From: Berberis thunbergii
Lineage: Eukaryota > Streptophyta > Magnoliopsida > Ranunculales > Berberidaceae
DNA length: 64,000 nt
Reading direction: 5' to 3'
NCBI GenBank assembly: GCA_003290165.1
Contig: QNQO01000537.1
Coordinates: forward strand, 372,001-436,000
Positions 19,701 through 30,474 of this stretch are shown here, piece after piece (position 1 is the first letter of the stretch; every line of letters begins with the position of its first letter). Under the pieces are notes generated by a model. That model was not told the DNA's origin. It ran no database searches and worked only from the letters and a program-made list of their open reading frames with translations. Position numbers and translations under genes: made by a program.

Positions 19701-20878
19701 ATCCTCTAGTTTCTCATTGTTTGAGTTGTATATAGAGAGGATTTTATTCTTTGAGCGTCGTTCACGTAGGTAGTTGTGAAAATAAGTGACATTTTAATCA
19801 CCGTACCACATATGCTTCGCCTTAGCTTTTTGCACCACCTCAGATTTCGCATGCCTGGCTGCCATTGCATACTGTTTAACTGCCTCTGTTTCTGCATGTG
19901 CAAGACTCGGATTAAGGGGGTCTGATTGTAAAGATCTTTGTGTTAATGCCATTAGTTGTTTGGCAGCAAGAACCCCACTATTTGCATTGATAAAAGTGTT
20001 TTTCCTCCAAACTATCAAGGCAGCTTTCACTCGTTTAAGTTTCTGAACTAAACAGTAGGTAGCATTACCTTTCACAGGCTGAAACCATGCATTTTGAACC
20101 ACCTCCATATAGCCTTGCTCATGAACCCAATAATTATAAAATTTGAAAGGAATAGGCCCAGGATTTGTGTGTTCATAGATTGTTAGAATGACTGGTGAGT
20201 GGTCTGAAATTCCTGGATTGATGAAGTCCGCTTCAGAGTTCGGCATATCCACGAGCCATTCCTGATTTATCATAACTCTGTCTAACTTGCTCATAATTCT
20301 AGTCTCCCCAGACTGCTTGTTACTCCAGGTTAGGAAGCAGCCCTTGTATTGGCAGTCAAAGAGGCCAGCATGCATGACACAATCTGCCAAGTCTAGGAAC
20401 TGTCCAGGTCGTATTTCCTCCCCTCCTACTCTTTCCTGAGAATTCAGGATTGAGTTGAAGTCGCCCAAAACTGACCATGGGAGCCTATTTGTGCTTGAAA
20501 AATTCAGAATTTCAGTCCATAACCTCTTCCTAACAGAATTGAGATTACTACCGTAGATAAATGTTAAGATGCAAGTGTAACCATTAGGCCAAACAGACTT
20601 CAAAAATATGGCCTGGTCAGATCTAGAGATGACACTGATGTTAACTGCTTTTGGGTCCCAGAGTACCCATACTCTACCACCCTGCACTATGTCATTGTTG
20701 TCAACTGCTAGCCAGTCTCGGATAAGCTCCCGTTGTATCTTCTCCTTCTTTTCATTACTGACTTTAGTCTCAACCAAACCTATAATACTGATATGCTGCT
20801 TGTGTATAAGTTTGCGCACTTCACTCTGCTTTAAGGGTCATTAAGGCCCCTGACATTCCAGCATGCAGCTCTAATCAT
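16719..20878 (-). pseudogene. LINE ORF2: endonuclease, reverse transcriptase, RNase H
   Basis: From the ATG at 20878 the protein starts MIRAACWNVRGLNDP, the usual opening of the APE-type endonuclease (HISIIGLVETK, LGDFNSILN, SDHSPV). An apparent 1 bp loss near 20833 shifts the frame right after this start. Reverse transcriptase follows (APGPDGFSSYFF, HQGCPMSPYLF, catalytic SFADDLIAF), then a zinc-binding region (CSICPLCGDAQECEEHLFF) and an RNase H domain (LNTDGSLKGNKGG to THQVADQLASLL). One in-frame TAA at 19794-19796 interrupts the link between endonuclease and RT (WYGD stop NVTYFHNYLR); the frame is otherwise open. All catalytic motifs remain visible, so the element is recently dead or nearly so. 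Confidence 0.85.
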
Positions 20879-22690
20879 CTAAACAATCAGCATTTAGGAC
20901 TCCTCCCCCAATTGGGTTAGATACTCCTTGTCCTGTCACAGATCTAGGTGCCTTAGTTTGAGGTTTCCTGGATAGCACATTGTCAAGCCCTTGGTCTACT
21001 CTCTGCAATACATCAAACTGGTTGCCTTTGCTGCGGAGATTGTGGGTCCTAGTCTGCGATGGGTGTTGCTTGGAGTGTCCTTTAGTAGGAACTGAGATAG
21101 TGCTATTGATAGTAGGTCCTCCCTGTAATAGGCTAGTATGTGCTTCCTTTTTTCGTCCAAGGCCTCTGCCTGTGCTAGGTTCATTCAGCTCCCTGTCATC
21201 CTGCCTAGGTGATGAAGCTAGAGCTGCTGGCGAGGTGGGAATACATGCCTGGATTGTAGGTGCTGAGACGTCCTGGTTGTTTGTTGGTCCGGCAGCGTGC
21301 GTGTTTTGAACAAGCGCAACATTTGGCGTATCATGCAGCACCGCATGGACAGTCCCATGATGCAATTCAGCCTGGACAGCATTATGTACTGCTTGCTAAC
21401 TGTCTGGCAGGTCGGCTGTTTGATTCTTGTTTGCTGGTCCGGCAGCGTGCGTGTTTTGAACTAGGTCTGGTAGTGCAAGCTCAGCCTTTGGCTTATCATT
21501 CAGCACCATACGGACAGTCCCGTGTTGCGCTTCAGCCTGGACAGCAGTAGGTATTGCTTGCTGTCTCTGTCAGATCAGTTATTTGATTGCATTGGCTGTC
21601 ATTGTGATGATCAGTAAGAACCTGGGTCTGGGTGGTTACGGTGGGTGTAGTTTGGTGCTCAGGCTGCTTATCTGTATCCTTGCGTCGACTAGTAACAGTT
21701 GTCCATCGTCATCGGCTGCCTCGGATCCCCGCTTTCCTGGAACTTCTTTCCAGTATTTTGTAGTTTGAGTGGTTGTCTTCTTCTGTTTTGGACATTTTGC
21801 AGAATTGTGTCCAAAGCCTACACAATGTATGCATCTTTCTGGCTTCCATGAGTATTCCACGTCTACTCTAGTTGTCCTCCCATCATCAGATACGACCTGG
21901 ATATCAGTAGGAAAGGAGCTGTTTGAGTTCATCTCCACACAGACCCTTGCAAAGGAAAGCCGACTTCATTGTTCAGTGGCTTTGTCGAGCATCAAAGGTA
22001 CCCCTAGGGCACTGGCTATGGATTGCAATCCTGCAGGGCTCCATAGGAACAGAGGAACTTTCCTCAGGTTGACCCAGACTGGGACTGAATTAAGCACCTC
22101 TACATCATCTTCGATATATGGCTTCCAAGGTCTAATAATGAATAGCCTACTTGCTATATGCACAGGGCCTATGTCTAAGGCATGTAGTCTGTCAGCTTCA
22201 TTGAGAAACTTGAAGACAAACGCCCTATCGCCATAAACAGACATTTCGAACCCGTGTTTGAGACCTCAAATACGCTTCAAGCGTTCGTTAACAAAGCCAT
22301 AAGAGAGTCGTTTGCCAACAAAGTTGCCTATTATGTATTGTTCGCATTCAATCATCCGGTCTCCATGTTCAGCAACCTTGATTTGCACCACGGTTTTGCC
22401 ATTAACCACAGATAGAGCAACATAGGATAAACGAGACGTACCTTGTTGGCTTTTGTTGGTGAACAACGATGCCCAACTCACTTTTGTGTTGTTGTTGCTG
22501 GCGGTTTTAGGTCCTGCAGGGGGTGCAACAGATGATGCATCTAATAGCAGCACATGACTCCCATTACCTAGGTCAGCATTGTGGCCTTCATTCAAACCAG
22601 TGTCCTTGCATGGATCTTGATATGGGGCCTGACCTAGTTCCTGGCTTGATGAACTCCCTTTCTATCCGTTTCTCTTCCTTGTTAAGAGGC
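20871..22690 (-). pseudogene. LINE ORF1: nucleic-acid-binding protein
   Basis: A gag-like ORF1 in one minus-strand frame broken by in-frame stops. From the N-terminus: a segment to about 22266, a DUF4283-like region (VYGDRAFVFKFLNEADRLHA, then VPVWVNLRKVP), a zinc knuckle CIHCVGFGHNSAKC, and a basic Thr/Pro-rich tail ending at the TAG at 20871. Stops at 22266-22268 and 21966-21968 keep the frame on both sides and fit single base changes (TGG or CGA to TGA). ORF1 ends in ATGATTAG, where ORF2's ATG overlaps ORF1's stop, an arrangement that suggests coupled translation. The start codon is not certain. Confidence 0.7.
21274..21560. repeat. Internal duplication in the LINE ORF1 tail
   Basis: Two direct copies of about 130 bp, both containing GGTCCGGCAGCGTGCGTGTT and then CAGCACCGCATGGACAGTCC or a close variant, start near 21278 and 21436. 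They lie in the low-complexity region before the ORF1 stop. Confidence 0.65.
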
Positions 22691-22750
22691 GAAATAGCAA
22701 ACTTTCCTGAAACAAGATAATAACGTCAGAACCAGCACCGCATAAGAAAT

Positions 22751-23595
22751 ATACATATAATATGCCGACAACTAAGAACCTCACCAAGATCAAACTGAAA
22801 GTATCAGAAAACTCTACGACTCCCAAGCTTGAAGTACGAAGAATCCACCGAAGCTAAGAACCAATGCTTCTCCCAAGAATCAGTGTCATCAGCCACCAAG
22901 CGCAAAAAGAAGGACAGTTTAATATGCAGATATCCTTGGGGTCTAATCGAGCAGTGGTCATGTGATGGATCACCGCTGGGGTCAAACGAAGACCAACATC
23001 ATGAGCCCTAAGAAGAATAGCAAGTAGAATCTTGAACCTACTCGGAGCCATTTGAGCGGGATGCATATGAAAATTAAGAAAGAAGCACCAAACATCATTT
23101 GATACTGGAAACTGAAGCCTAGACTCAAACATGCCTCAGTGGAAACTTATGTACCCTTGAGGGGGTGTAGTCGGGCCCAAACCTCCAAACGCGGGAACAA
23201 TTTCCAAATCTCCTGAAATACGGTACAGACTACGAAGCCTGATAAACTCGATTTTGTCGACCAGGTTACCTTCAAAGAACTTGACGCAAGTGAAAGATAT
23301 CAGATCCTTGGGAGAAAGTTCAACATTGTCAGCCATCGGTAGAAAGAACCAATTAAATTTCACAGCGATACTATGGCTCGAAAGAACAATGCAGATAAGA
23401 ATGAGAAAATCTTCATCGAAGCAGCAAATATTTATAAGGAAGGCAAATCGCACTTTCCCTCCTTAAGCAGTCGCGTAGCCATTAATGTCATGCGTCGCTT
23501 GAGAGGAACGCTTTGAGTTCAATCATCACGATGGTACATTTGCTTTTTCAAAAAGTCAGTGGTCGACTTAACGCCCCACTAACTCGGGGGGAGTA
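22751..23595 (-). pseudogene. Eroded retrotransposon gag-like fragment
   Basis: Two adjacent minus-strand frames, 23136-23453 and 22854-23132, read as one protein-like stretch. The second (FPVSNDVWCFFLNFHMHPAQ, then RFKILLAILLRAHDVGLRLT) resembles the gag-like domain of plant gypsy elements sometimes annotated as a putative gypsy-type transposase. There is no associated polymerase. Identification rests on a general pattern only. Confidence 0.35.
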
Positions 23596-24260
23596 GCTGA
23601 TGATTGACAAAAGTGGTCACATCCTTGCGCCATACACGTGTCATGATGATTTTGAGGAATTACGGGCCCCAAGGTCATCCCAACACTGATCCAGCCCAAG
23701 TGATTCCAAGCTCGCCTAATTCAGTCTGCTAGTCGGACTCGAACTCTTATAGCATGCTAGGTCCACACGCCTCACATCTATCCTTAATACCCGTAAGTCG
23801 TACTAAGGCAAGTATCTCAATGATCAATTTCAGATAGGCAATTACAACAACTCTCTACTTCCAACTAGGAAACAAATACTAGAGTACATTCCACGTAGGG
23901 GAACTTCTTTCTACGGATTGCTCTTGGATTGGGAATTATCTCTTGCGTATCTAGGAGCACAGGGCTAACAAGGAACTTCCCTTCTATAGCACAACTCCTA
24001 ATTAGAGAAAGATCTCCACGAATATCTTCTTCCTAAACTACGCCTTCGATGACCTAGTAGAACCAAGATCCCTGCACTATAAATAAGACATGAGGTTGGT
24101 AAGCTAAGCTACGCTACAAATTCCTTGTTTACATCATTACACCTTCCTCAGATCCCTGTCTGACTTTAGCATCGGAGTGCCATCGATCACCACAATGGTG
24201 GTTCGTGGCTCACGTGTGTTACTTGCGCATGTCAGTAGGTCAACAAGACTAGGTCAAAGC
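23596..24260 (+). mobile_element. Probable LTR remnant
   Basis: CTCGGGGGGAGTAGC looks like a polypurine tract just before TGATGATTGAC. A TATA-like CTATAAATAAGA follows at about 24077. Then comes CTTTAGCATCGGAGTGCC, a motif often found near the end of plant LTRs. I found no second LTR, so it may be a solo or truncated LTR. The right border is approximate. Confidence 0.4.
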
Positions 24261-24301
24261 AGGGAGCGGAAAAGGAATGCATTAGATTAAATGCAAAGTA
24301 A

Positions 24302-24610
24302 CACTACACCAAATTGACATTTTTGTAACAACCTCCAAAACAATAACACTTTTGAGCTGTAATAGTCCACCAAATAATTTTACACATTTTTACAAATAAA
24401 TTGATGCAATAATTGTATCACCATAAAGAATATGGTGCTACAAGTGATATTATTCATGGTGATTCCAATTTATTGTAACACTTTTTTGTGTAATAATTTT
24501 CTGTTTTTTGACTAAATTTAGTTTTGATTTGAAATTGTTTGGTGGACCATTACAACTCAAAAGTGTTATTGTTTTGGGAGTTGTTACAAAAATGTCAATT
24601 TGTTGTACTG
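24302..24610. mobile_element. CACTA-type MITE with long inverted ends
   Basis: 309 bp, flanked by TAA on both sides (24299-24301 and 24611-24613), the 3 bp duplication of CACTA elements. The ends are inverted repeats of about 75 bp: CACTACACCAAATTGACATT at left; the right end read on the other strand starts CAGTACAACAAATTGACATT. There is no coding sequence. Confidence 0.85.
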
Positions 24611-24613
24611 TAA

Positions 24614-25071
24614 GAAGACAATTTTACAGTTGATCTAGTGTCAAAATTAATGATTGATTTTGTTCACGTGAGAGGGTGGTTTAACACTAACTTGTGTCAA
24701 CATTTGGTGGTCCATTCGATCATCTTGATTCTCATTCAATCAAATCTCAACAACAAGATATTCTGATTTTTATGCTCAATGAAATCCCAACAAATATTAT
24801 GCGCAATGGGCTTCTCTCTCTAAACAAACGAGCAAAGGGTTTATTGATTTTACCTAAAATGGTGAAAGATCAATGAGAGTGAGTGATGCAAAGAGCATAT
24901 TAGAGCGCTCAAAGACTGGAGGGAGATACCAAGTTCAACAAACTTTAGAAACTAGATTGAAGAAGAATTGGTACCTATAAAACCATTTTCCAATTGCAGA
25001 GCTATTGATCCGGGGCCTCAAAATTAAGGCCCAATAATAAATGCCACCTTATAGGTGGTGACTCATAGGTA
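24614..25071. other. Spacer, nothing recognised
   Basis: AT-rich sequence with short reading frames only; no domain, RNA gene or transposon end is supported. Confidence 0.5.
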
Positions 25072-25390
25072 CTTGGTTCTAGACATGGGCAAGAATTTCC
25101 GACCAATATGGTCCCGACCCAGACTAAACCGAGAGCAATCGGTTCTTGTCTTTTTATCCCTATCCCGAACCGGTTGGAAACGGGACAAAACTGATTTTCA
25201 CAATTTTAGTCCTGTCTCGTTCTTTCCTGGTTACTATATTGTACATATTTCAAACCCAAGCCCACCTTATCTACCTGTTTCTTCTTCATTTTCTAATAGA
25301 AAAAGCATCATGGAAAGCATCCACCGAGGACCACATGTGACATGTCCCATGACTTTAATGATGATGTCCCTTTCGACCCAACCACAATTC

Positions 25391-25545
25391 TAGACAGTTA
25401 TGCTTTATAGCCAGGTTTTGAGCTTTTTACATTTATACCCCTTTTATAGATAATGTTTGTGGTTGTGATTTAAAGAGAATGGGTAAAAGTGTAAAAAAGT
25501 CCAAGCTAGCAAAAAAATGGCTTTAAAGCCTGGCTACCTGGACAA
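25391..25545. mobile_element. Foldback MITE, same family as 4348-4497
   Basis: It contains ATGCTTTATAGCCAGG at left and ATGGCTTTAAAGCCTGGC at right, with the shared core AGAGAATGGGTAAAAGTG. It is nested in the hAT-like element. Confidence 0.65.
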
Positions 25546-25746
25546 ACTCCTTTTTTTTCACCAAAACACTGACAATTTCAATTTCACTTTCTTTTTCAAA
25601 TTGAAACACAAATGCAGTTTTAAAACATCCAATTAAGCATTTCAAAACTTCATTTTCATTCACTATTTTCCAAATTTACAAAGTACCCGTTTCAACTTCT
25701 ACCCAATCCCCCAACCCCACACTCCCACTTACATCATAACACTTCA

Positions 25747-26045
25747 TTAATCGGAAGTAAACTTGGTGACAGCCTTAGTACCATCAGATACGGTGTGCTT
25801 GGCCAACTTCCCGAGCAACACAAGCATGACAACAATCTGAATCTCCCGGGAGGTAATAGTGGATTTCGTGTTATACCTGGCTTGGAAGCTTCTTGAGAAA
25901 GCTTATCAAATATGTCATTAATGAATGAGTTCATGATACTTATTGCCTTGCTTGAGATACCTATGTCTGGGTGAACTTGCTTCATTACCTTGAAGATGTA
26001 GATCTTGTATGTCTCCACATTCTTCTTCGATCTCTTCTTTTTCTT
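25747..26045 (-). pseudogene. Histone H2B fragment, frameshifted
   Basis: The minus-strand reading starts [18 protein letters not shown] and runs through the histone fold ([20 protein letters not shown], then [12 protein letters not shown]). About four bases are then missing and the frame shifts. In the next frame the rest of H2B continues ([14 protein letters not shown] to KAVTKFTSD) to a TAA at 25747-25749. The Lys-rich N-terminal tail is absent upstream of 26045. Intact plant H2B packages DNA with H2A. This copy is truncated at the N-terminus and broken, and appears to be cargo of the surrounding element. Confidence 0.88.
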
Positions 26046-26369
26046 GTTTCCAACCACAGTCATTCACATTTTTCTTCTTCCCTTTCCCAACCCACCACCA
26101 CCAACTCTCCTATCATCTTCCACAAACCCCAAATTCCCTCTGATCCCTTAACTCTCACCACCCCCTTCCTTACATCAAACATGGTTTAAGAAAAAAAAGA
26201 ACCGGGATATCATGGTACGGAACCGGACCGTCCCGATTCAAAATGTTCTGGGGAAAACAGGGTGAGCCCAAATTTTTTTGCTTGTTCGACCCGTACCGTT
26301 CCCGTTTCATTGTATCGGGATTAGCTCACACCTGAACCGACCTGAACTGTATCCACCCCTACTTGGTTC

Positions 26370-27610
26370 TATATCTCATGTTATCAAAATCTTGAAGTCA
26401 TCCTTCTATCCCCTTTTGACTTTCCCTTTGAGGGATCTACTCGCCACTCAATACCCTTATCCCTTGTGAGATAACCATTTAAAGAAGAAAATTTTCATCT
26501 CTTCATGAGCTATTTGGTTATCTAAAGATAAGAGAGAGGAGGAAGAGTAAAAGGAAGCTTTGGTTTGGTTTATGCCTCATTTGTTGAGTTGTAGAGCCTT
26601 CAACCACTTCATCTCATCATTAAGTAAAGTTTTTATTTTCCATTGAGTAAGGGAGTGAAGTTAAAAATGTTTTAAGCATTTCTGTCCGACAAAAGAGTGT
26701 CATTAAAATAAAGAAACCCCTTTGAGTATTAGTTTGCCTAAACTCGCCTTCACCCCGTGTGGATTCTTGAATCCTTAAAGTGGTTTCATACGAGTAAGTG
26801 ACACCCCAATGATCCCAAGTATGTTGGTTCTGCTGCATCCTATTATGGTGTGATCTTTGGCAAATCCAGGTAAATCTCACAGAGCATGGACATGAGACCA
26901 AGTTATATCTCTGAGATCCGAAGCGCACGTCCGTAAGACTTGGTTGTGGTTACATTCCATTGGTGATCGCTAAGGTATTCGTAAGAATAGCAGAGTGAAA
27001 CCCTTAGTTCATGTTGGTAAGTCTCATAGGAATGCAACAATTTGAACTTGCATGGTTGTGGAAGGTATATATATTGAGAGTGAAGTTCTATTTTGGTCAA
27101 GTAATCAAAACTTGAGGCTTGCGAGTCCTTTCCATCAAGGAAGTAACTTGTCATAGGCTCGTAGCCAATCAAACTCCAGCTTTGGAAAACCTCGTTATAT
27201 TAGTATCTTTGTTAAGTTTTCTTTATTCTCCCCTTGACTCTATTTACTTTTCCACGTGGATGCTTAAATAAGTTGTATTTACTTTTCGTAGCTTCAATTG
27301 CTTGAATGTTCAACTTGCATGCTTAATATTTTCTTAGGGATTTTGGAAAAAGGTTTTTCAATTTGTGTTCACTTTCAAGTGAATTAACTCAGCTTGTGCC
27401 TTGTGATGATGACTCTCCTAGAGTCACAACATAAATCTTCATTAAGTTTAGTCGAACAACTTCGAACTTGAATACTTTTGCTTGTTTTCAAACATATTCG
27501 ATTTTCGAAAAATGACTATTCACCTCTGGGTAGTCGATATTGGTCAAGTGTATAGGCACTCTCAGTGAGTATCATAGCATACCTCACATTTTCACACATA
27601 CAAAAGTTGA
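26370..27610 (+). mobile_element. Gene-free stretch, possible degraded LTR
   Basis: No gene is supported. The right end, TATTCACCTCTGGGTAGTCG near 27518, resembles the R/U5 end of some plant LTRs read on the + strand. No primer site or polyprotein follows, because the truncated Athila-like element starts just beyond. Confidence 0.25.
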
Positions 27611-27624
27611 ATATGATATTAAAC

Positions 27625-29420
27625 TTAATCCACAGCAACAAGGATGAAAAGATTGCCAAACGAAAGCGGGAATGGTCCCATGAAATCAATACCCCAAACA
27701 TCAAAAATTTCAACCACGAGAATATTAGTCAGGGGCATCATGTTGCGATGAGAAATAGAACCAATTCGTTGGCATCGATCACAAGTGGTGCAAAAGGCAT
27801 GAGTATCTCGAAAAAAGGTAGGCCAATAAAAACCACTCTGCAAAACTTTTGCAGTTGTCTTTCTAGAGGACCACCACAAGCTTGCTCATGAAAAAAATGA
27901 GATGATGCTGTGAAATTCACTCTCATGAACACATCTCCTGATAACCTGATCAGGACAATACTTGAACAAGTATGGATCATCCTAGAAAAAATGTCTTACC
28001 TCAGCAAGAAATTTGGATCTATCTTGTTTAGACCACTTAAAAGGAAGTTGACTTGTAACAAGATAGTTCACGATATCTGCATACCAAGGTAATTGGGAGA
28101 GAGCAAACAATTGCTCATCAGGAAATGACTCATTCAATGGTAAATATTTGCTAGATGACTCTACCAGAAGTCTAGATAAATGGTCAGCTACAACGTTTTT
28201 CGAACCTTTCTTGTCCCGAATTTCAATATCAAACTCTTGTAGCAATAGGACCCATCAAATTAAGTGAGGTTTAACATCTTTTTTAGAGAAAAGATACTTT
28301 AACGCCGCATGATCAGTAAAAATAATTACTTTGGATCCTATAAGGTAAGACCGAAATTTGTCTACAGCAAAGACTACAGCTAATAACTCTTTCTCAGTAG
28401 TGGAGTAATTAAGCTGTGCGTCTTGTAGAGTTTTGCTAGTGTAATAAATGACATGTGGCTTTTTGTCCAATTGTTGTCCTAGGACAGCTCCGAGTGCAAA
28501 GTCGGAAACATCACACATAAGCTCAAAGGGAAAGTTCCAATTAGGAGATTGGATGATTGGAACTGAAGTCAATAATTGTTTAAACTTCTCAAAAGCTTTC
28601 AAACAATCTTCATCAAAAATAAAAACCGCGTCTTTAGCAAGTAAATTGCATAAAGGACGAGCGATTTTGCTAAAGTTTTTGATGAATCTCCGATAAAATC
28701 CAGCATGGCCTGGAAAAGATCTAATTTCCTTAACCGTCTTTGGAGGCGGAAGACTCGAAATTAAATCAATTTTGGATTTGTCGACTTCAATTCCCTTGTG
28801 TGAAATTACATGTCCAAGAACAATGCCCTGTCGTACCATAAAATGACATTTCTCCCAATTTAAGACAAGATTTTTCTCCACACATGTATTTAACACTAAA
28901 GTTAAATGATGTAGACATTCATCAAATGAATCACCAAATACTGAGAAATCATTCATAAACACCTCGAGGAACCTCTCAACTATATCGGAAAAAACACTAA
29001 GCATGCACCGCTGAAAAGTTGCGGGTGTGTTACATAATCCAAAGGGCATTCTCCGATATGCGAAAGTACCAAAGGGAAAAGTGAATGTGGTCTTCTCTTG
29101 ATCCTCGGGTGCAATGGGGATTTGGTTATAACCGGAATACCCATCAAGAAAACAATAGTAATCATGTCCGGCTAACCTTTCAAGCATCTGATCAATGAAA
29201 GGAAGAGAAAAGTGATCCTTCCTTGTGACCAAGTTCAACTTACGGTAATCAATACATACTCGCCACCCCGTGGTCATGTGGGTTGGTACTAATTCATTCT
29301 TGTCATTCTTGATTACCATTACCCCTGACTATTTTGGGACAACTTGAACAGGACTAACCCAAGGACTATCCGAAATTGGGTAGATTATACCCACATCCAA
29401 CAATTTGAGCACTTCGGCTC
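27625..29420 (-). pseudogene. Athila-like RT, RNase H and truncated integrase
   Basis: Reverse transcriptase lies at 28255-29319 (GWRVCIDYRKLN, CFLDGYSGYNQI, MPFGLCNTPATF), leading into RNase H (FELMCDVSDFALGAVL, FTDHAALKYLF). The catalytic motif reads FMNDFSVFG, with Asn at 28951-28953 in place of the first catalytic Asp. An in-frame stop after KPHLI is followed by the conserved tether ([24 protein letters not shown]). Integrase begins at 27879 ([29 protein letters not shown]) and breaks off after LVAVD. The stops keep one frame across much of the region. Confidence 0.85.
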
Positions 29421-29580
29421 AGACAACTTTCTTTAGATTAGTCCTTCGGTCATGTTACCAAATGATAATTTCATGATTCTGTTTCGGCAGTTAATGATAG
29501 CATTGGATGTGGCCAAAAATGGGCGACCCAAATAACTGGAATGTGACTAGAGGGATTGTGAACAAGTTGTGTGTCAAGGA

Positions 29581-30210
29581 CTATGAAGTCCACAGGGAAA
29601 TAAAATTTGTCAACCTAATGATCACATCCTCTATCACACCGTGGGAGACTCGGACAGATTTGTCTGCCAATTGCAGTGTCACTTGAGTTGGTTTCAACTC
29701 ACCAAGACCCAATTGCACATATACTGAATATGGAAATAGATTAACACTTGCCCCTAAATCTAATAGTGCCTTCCCAATCATATGATCACCAATCACACAT
29801 GAAATAGTCAGGCAACCAGGATCTCTGTACTTAGGTGGGGTTTTGTGTTGAAGGATTGAGTTGACTTGCTCAGTTAGGAAGGCTCTTTTGTGCACATTCA
29901 GTTTTCGCTTTTGTGTACACAAATCCTTCAAAAACTTAGCATAAGAGGGAACTTGCTTAATGGCCTTGAGTAATGGAATATTTATTTGAACTTGTTTAAA
30001 AATTTTCATTATATCGTTGGCATTTGTTTCTTTCTTCGCCGAAACTAACCGCGATGGAAATGGTGTTCTAGGCATATAGGATGCCTTGGTGGGATCAGAG
30101 TCAAGATGATGATCCTCTTTAGAAGATGAGGCTGTATCAGCCTCCTTCTCAAATGGAGGTGTGACTTGCTTTGGTGTGGATTGGGATTCAGGATCAATCA
30201 AATTAGGCAT
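29581..30210 (-). pseudogene. Athila-like protease region
   Basis: It contains ALLDLGASVNLFPYSVYVQL, the DLGAS form of the retroviral-type aspartic protease found in Athila/Tat elements, followed by LKPTQVTLQLADKS. A frame change near 29615 ends the frame early; the protein-like sequence continues in another frame (FPVDFIVLDT). Confidence 0.8.
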
Positions 30211-30474
30211 TCTAATTTGGTTGCCAACTTGTTTTTCACTTCTAAGGGTGATGATAGATTTGACATCTTCATTGCGTGGCTGAGATGCACTGCCTATTTT
30301 GAATTGGCCCTAAGGATTTTGAATGGGTTGACCAGGAAATCTTCCTGCTTATCTTTCAAGAAAGGATTTTACTATTTGACTCACAATCATCTCAAGCTTT
30401 TGGATGGCTTTAGATTGTTGTTGAGAAGTAGCTCTTAGTTCGGTGATAGCCTAAGAGTTCTAGTCGAGCATGGT

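Larger units (their letters stand above)
16679..22750 (-). mobile_element. Near-full-length plant LINE
   Basis: A run of 15 T (16679-16693) is the poly(A) tail on the minus strand. ORF2 and ORF1 follow in the expected order. It carries few disruptions: three in-frame stops and one apparent 1 bp loss. The 5' end near 22750 is an estimate, and I could not find a matching target duplication. Confidence 0.8.
25080..26361. mobile_element. hAT-like element carrying a histone H2B fragment
   Basis: It is bounded by an exact 8 bp direct repeat, CTTGGTTC (25072-25079 and 26362-26369), the length typical of hAT elements. The ends are TAGACATGGGCAAG and, on the other strand, TAGGGGTGGATACAG, a weak inverted pair like known hAT termini. 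Inside are Pro/Arg-type low-complexity arms, a 155 bp foldback MITE (25391-25545) and part of an H2B gene. No transposase is present. Confidence 0.65.
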
